NCBI GenBank assembly: GCA_023246415.1
Contig: JAHFIK010000064.1
Location: forward strand, 1 to 5,896
Length of the DNA: 5,896 bases
Source: Candidatus Uhrbacteria bacterium
GTDB taxonomy: Bacteria > Patescibacteriota > Patescibacteriia > 2-12-FULL-60-25
Reading direction: 5' to 3'
Shown here: one piece after another, positions 4,970 to 5,896 of the stretch
Position numbering within the stretch: the first letter of the stretch is position 1
Layout: each line of letters opens with the position of its first letter
Notes under the pieces: model-generated
Database searches by the model: none
Told to the model about the DNA's origin: nothing
Seen by the model: only the letters and a program-made list of their open reading frames with translations
Made by a program: the position numbers and the translations under genes

Positions 4970-4998
4970 AACGTAGGAAAATTTGAGGATTTTGTCAA
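4970..4998 (-). promoter_or_regulatory. promoter of the nucleoside hydrolase-like gene
   Basis: The minus strand has a perfect -35 TTGACA (4998-4993), a 17-bp spacer and a -10-like TACGTT (4975-4970). The -10 keeps the key TA...T positions only. The predicted start near 4963 gives a leader of about 49 nt ending in the strong SD at 4925-4920. Confidence 0.6.
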
Positions 4999-5020
4999 TC
5001 ATCGCCGATACAAATGCGAA

Positions 5021-5048
5021 ACCCGGAAGCGTACGTCCGCTTCCGGGT
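5021..5048 (-). terminator. GC-rich hairpin terminator after the 5101-5628 gene
   Basis: A perfect 11-bp stem ACCCGGAAGCG/CGCTTCCGGGT with a 6-nt loop lies 52 nt after the stop codon. On the minus strand it is followed by TTCGCATTTGT, an interrupted T-rich tail. It separates this gene from the promoter of the nucleoside hydrolase-like gene. Confidence 0.65.
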
Positions 5049-5100
5049 CCTGAGTGCAAGAGACGGGACATGCCGTCCGTTCCTGCGGTGTTGAATTCGT

Positions 5101-5628
5101 CTATGTCCCGAATTGAACTTGGGCCACCACTTCGAGACGCGGTTCATCGTTGGTCGAATCCGTATCCGTCGCCGAGTCGCCATCCGTCGCTTCTGGAATG
5201 TTCACGAAGGCCTGAAGCATCAGATGCAGTGCAAGAAGACCTCGTCGCCGTGAAAACAATCCGGCGTCCACGTCCTTGCGTGGCGGGAATGTACTCCACA
5301 AATTGAACAGTTCACTTGAGCATTGGTCTGGGTAATTGTTCGCGACCTGAACGCTCCACAGCTCCTCCTCAGGCGGGCGAACGAGCATGATGAACGTTGG
5401 CTCCTCGAACGTCGTCTTCAAGACGAGAGCAATCGCCTCATCGCGAAAAAGCATGACATGGAGCGCGTGATTCTTTCGCGCCGCAACGAACAGCTCCACA
5501 TGCTTTACGTCTGCATTGAGTTCGTCAAACGATTTCGGCTCCAGTTTCTGATCCTTCGGCATGATCTTGTACCGACGAAGGAGCATTCCAATCCAGGCTA
5601 AACGAGATCTGAGACTTAAAAGGTTCAT
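5101..5628 (-). CDS. hypothetical protein, 175 residues
   Basis: I do not recognise this family. The N-terminus (1-22, MNLLSLRSRLAWIGMLLRRYKI) is a basic amphipathic segment, too arginine-rich for a clear membrane helix. The middle (about 35-120) alternates hydrophobic strands and charged turns (VELFVAARKNHALHVMLFRDEAIALVLK, PTFIMLVRPPEEELWSVQVANNY), which suggests a small alpha/beta domain. The tail (146-162) is a low-complexity acidic stretch of D, T and S. The ATG at 5628 follows GGAGG with a 5-nt spacer, and a good promoter ends just upstream, so this start is well supported. The frame stays open to 5853 through the tandem repeat, but that part lies upstream of the promoter. The gene appears monocistronic. 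Confidence 0.78.
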   Translation of the reverse strand: MNLLSLRSRLAWIGMLLRRYKIMPKDQKLEPKSFDELNADVKHVELFVAARKNHALHVMLFRDEAIALVLKTTFEEPTFIMLVRPPEEELWSVQVANNYPDQCSSELFNLWSTFPPRKDVDAGLFSRRRGLLALHLMLQAFVNIPEATDGDSATDTDSTNDEPRLEVVAQVQFGT

Positions 5629-5645
5629 GTACGCCTCCGAGCGTG

Positions 5646-5673
5646 AGCATAGTCGAAATGGGATGGAAGTCAA
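5646..5673 (-). promoter_or_regulatory. sigma70-type promoter of the 5101-5628 gene
   Basis: The minus strand has TTGACT (5673-5668), a 16-bp spacer and TATGCT (5651-5646). The predicted start near 5639 leaves only about 11 nt before the ATG, so the mRNA would begin almost at its SD (GGAGG, 5638-5634). The -35 lies 7 bp from the tandem repeat. Confidence 0.65.
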
Positions 5674-5680
5674 GAATGCG

Positions 5681-5784
5681 TAGGTCCGTAGGTCCGTAGG
5701 TCCGTAGGTCCGTAGGTCCGTAGGTCCGTAGGTCCGTAGGTCCGTAGGTCCGTAGGTCCGTAGGTCCGTAGGTCCGTAGGTCCG
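5681..5784. repeat. tandem repeat, 13 perfect copies of TAGGTCCG
   Basis: An 8-bp unit is repeated 13 times without a mismatch (104 bp). Perfect copies suggest recent or ongoing slippage, so the copy number probably varies between strains. Because 8 is not a multiple of 3, it reads on the minus strand as an artificial 8-residue repeat RTYGPTDL in an open frame. The real gene start is downstream at 5628. It occupies the region just upstream of the -35 of the 5101-5628 gene. Confidence 0.97.
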
Positions 5785-5847
5785 CCAAGAGGATCGTGTC
5801 TTCCGCTTCAGGCCGCAAGTTACTTCATCGATAGCAACCTCCTCTTT

Positions 5848-5896
5848 TGTCATTCTGAGCGAAGCGAAGAATCGCTTTCTAGGGTGAGACGGTGAG
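5848..5896. repeat. interspersed repeat, incomplete at right edge
   Basis: The sequence TGTCATTCTGAGCGAAGCG followed by AAGAATCGC resembles a dispersed repeat family that I recall from many environmental bacterial genomes (recall only). AAGCGA/TCGCTT forms a 6-bp hairpin inside it. Its first bases share GTCATYCYGA with the ends of the 133-bp element at 2772-2904. The other end lies outside the window. The 63 bp between it and the tandem array show nothing I can name. Confidence 0.6.

Noticed and set aside
4915..4998. 28-residue N-terminal extension of the nucleoside hydrolase-like gene
   Set aside because: Its ATG would lie on the promoter -35, it has no SD, and GGAGGG sits at the right distance from the ATG at 4914.
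5681..5784. CRISPR array
   Set aside because: The unit is only 8 bp and there are no spacers. It is a simple tandem repeat.
5824..5846. AGGAGG followed by a two-codon frame (Met-Lys-stop) upstream of the tandem array
   Set aside because: The frame is too short to call and has no supporting promoter. The SD-like purine run is probably chance.
5629..5853. N-terminal extension containing the RTYGPTDL repeat for the 5101-5628 gene
   Set aside because: The residues come from an 8-bp DNA repeat read through in an open frame. A promoter and strong SD lie between it and the ATG at 5628.

Overview
The window looks bacterial: intrinsic terminators, sigma70-type promoters, Shine-Dalgarno (SD) sites at some genes and a bacterial-type tRNA-Ser. 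TGA is used as a stop (at tspO), so the code appears standard (table 11). The mix of a short TspO without its first helix, a small Bax-inhibitor-1 protein, several unnamed proteins, genes with and without SD sites, and interspersed repeats beginning GTCATYCYGA suggests an environmental lineage. The candidate phyla radiation (Patescibacteria) is my best guess, but this is recall-based inference with low to moderate confidence. Base composition is uneven: about 1-760 and 1630-1760 are AT-rich, while 3050-5640 is richer in GC.

Layout from left to right. A tRNA-Ser(UGA) runs off the left edge on the minus strand (1-52). A four-helix membrane protein of unknown function follows (103-537, minus). 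The gap 538-780 holds four inverted repeats, including a likely terminator for the next gene. An unknown 241-residue protein (781-1506, minus) has a strong promoter at 1656-1684 and a leader of about 143 nt that can fold into a closed multi-branched RNA. A second minus-strand unit is tspO (2257-2670) followed after 39 bp by a conserved-looking, tryptophan-rich unknown protein (1759-2217). The divergent gap 2671-3053 carries a 133-bp palindromic mobile-type repeat (2772-2904). A Bax-inhibitor-1 family channel (3054-3749, plus) follows and is probably leaderless. A strong hairpin at 3750-3796 separates it from a convergent nucleoside hydrolase-like gene (3823-4914, minus). Next is an unknown 175-residue protein (5101-5628, minus) with its own promoter, placed 7 bp from a perfect 13-copy 8-bp tandem repeat (5681-5784). 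A second interspersed repeat begins at 5848 and runs off the right edge.

The genes do not form one obvious pathway. TspO and the Bax-inhibitor-1 protein are both stress-associated membrane proteins and lie divergently, about 380 bp apart. The nucleoside hydrolase suggests nucleoside salvage, but its metal-binding loop is altered. Most genes appear to be transcribed singly, with tspO and its downstream neighbour the only likely pair. The most notable unexplained items are the structured leader at 1507-1649, the tandem array abutting a promoter, and the non-canonical metal loop of the hydrolase. I found no complete multi-gene defence, secretion or biosynthetic system.
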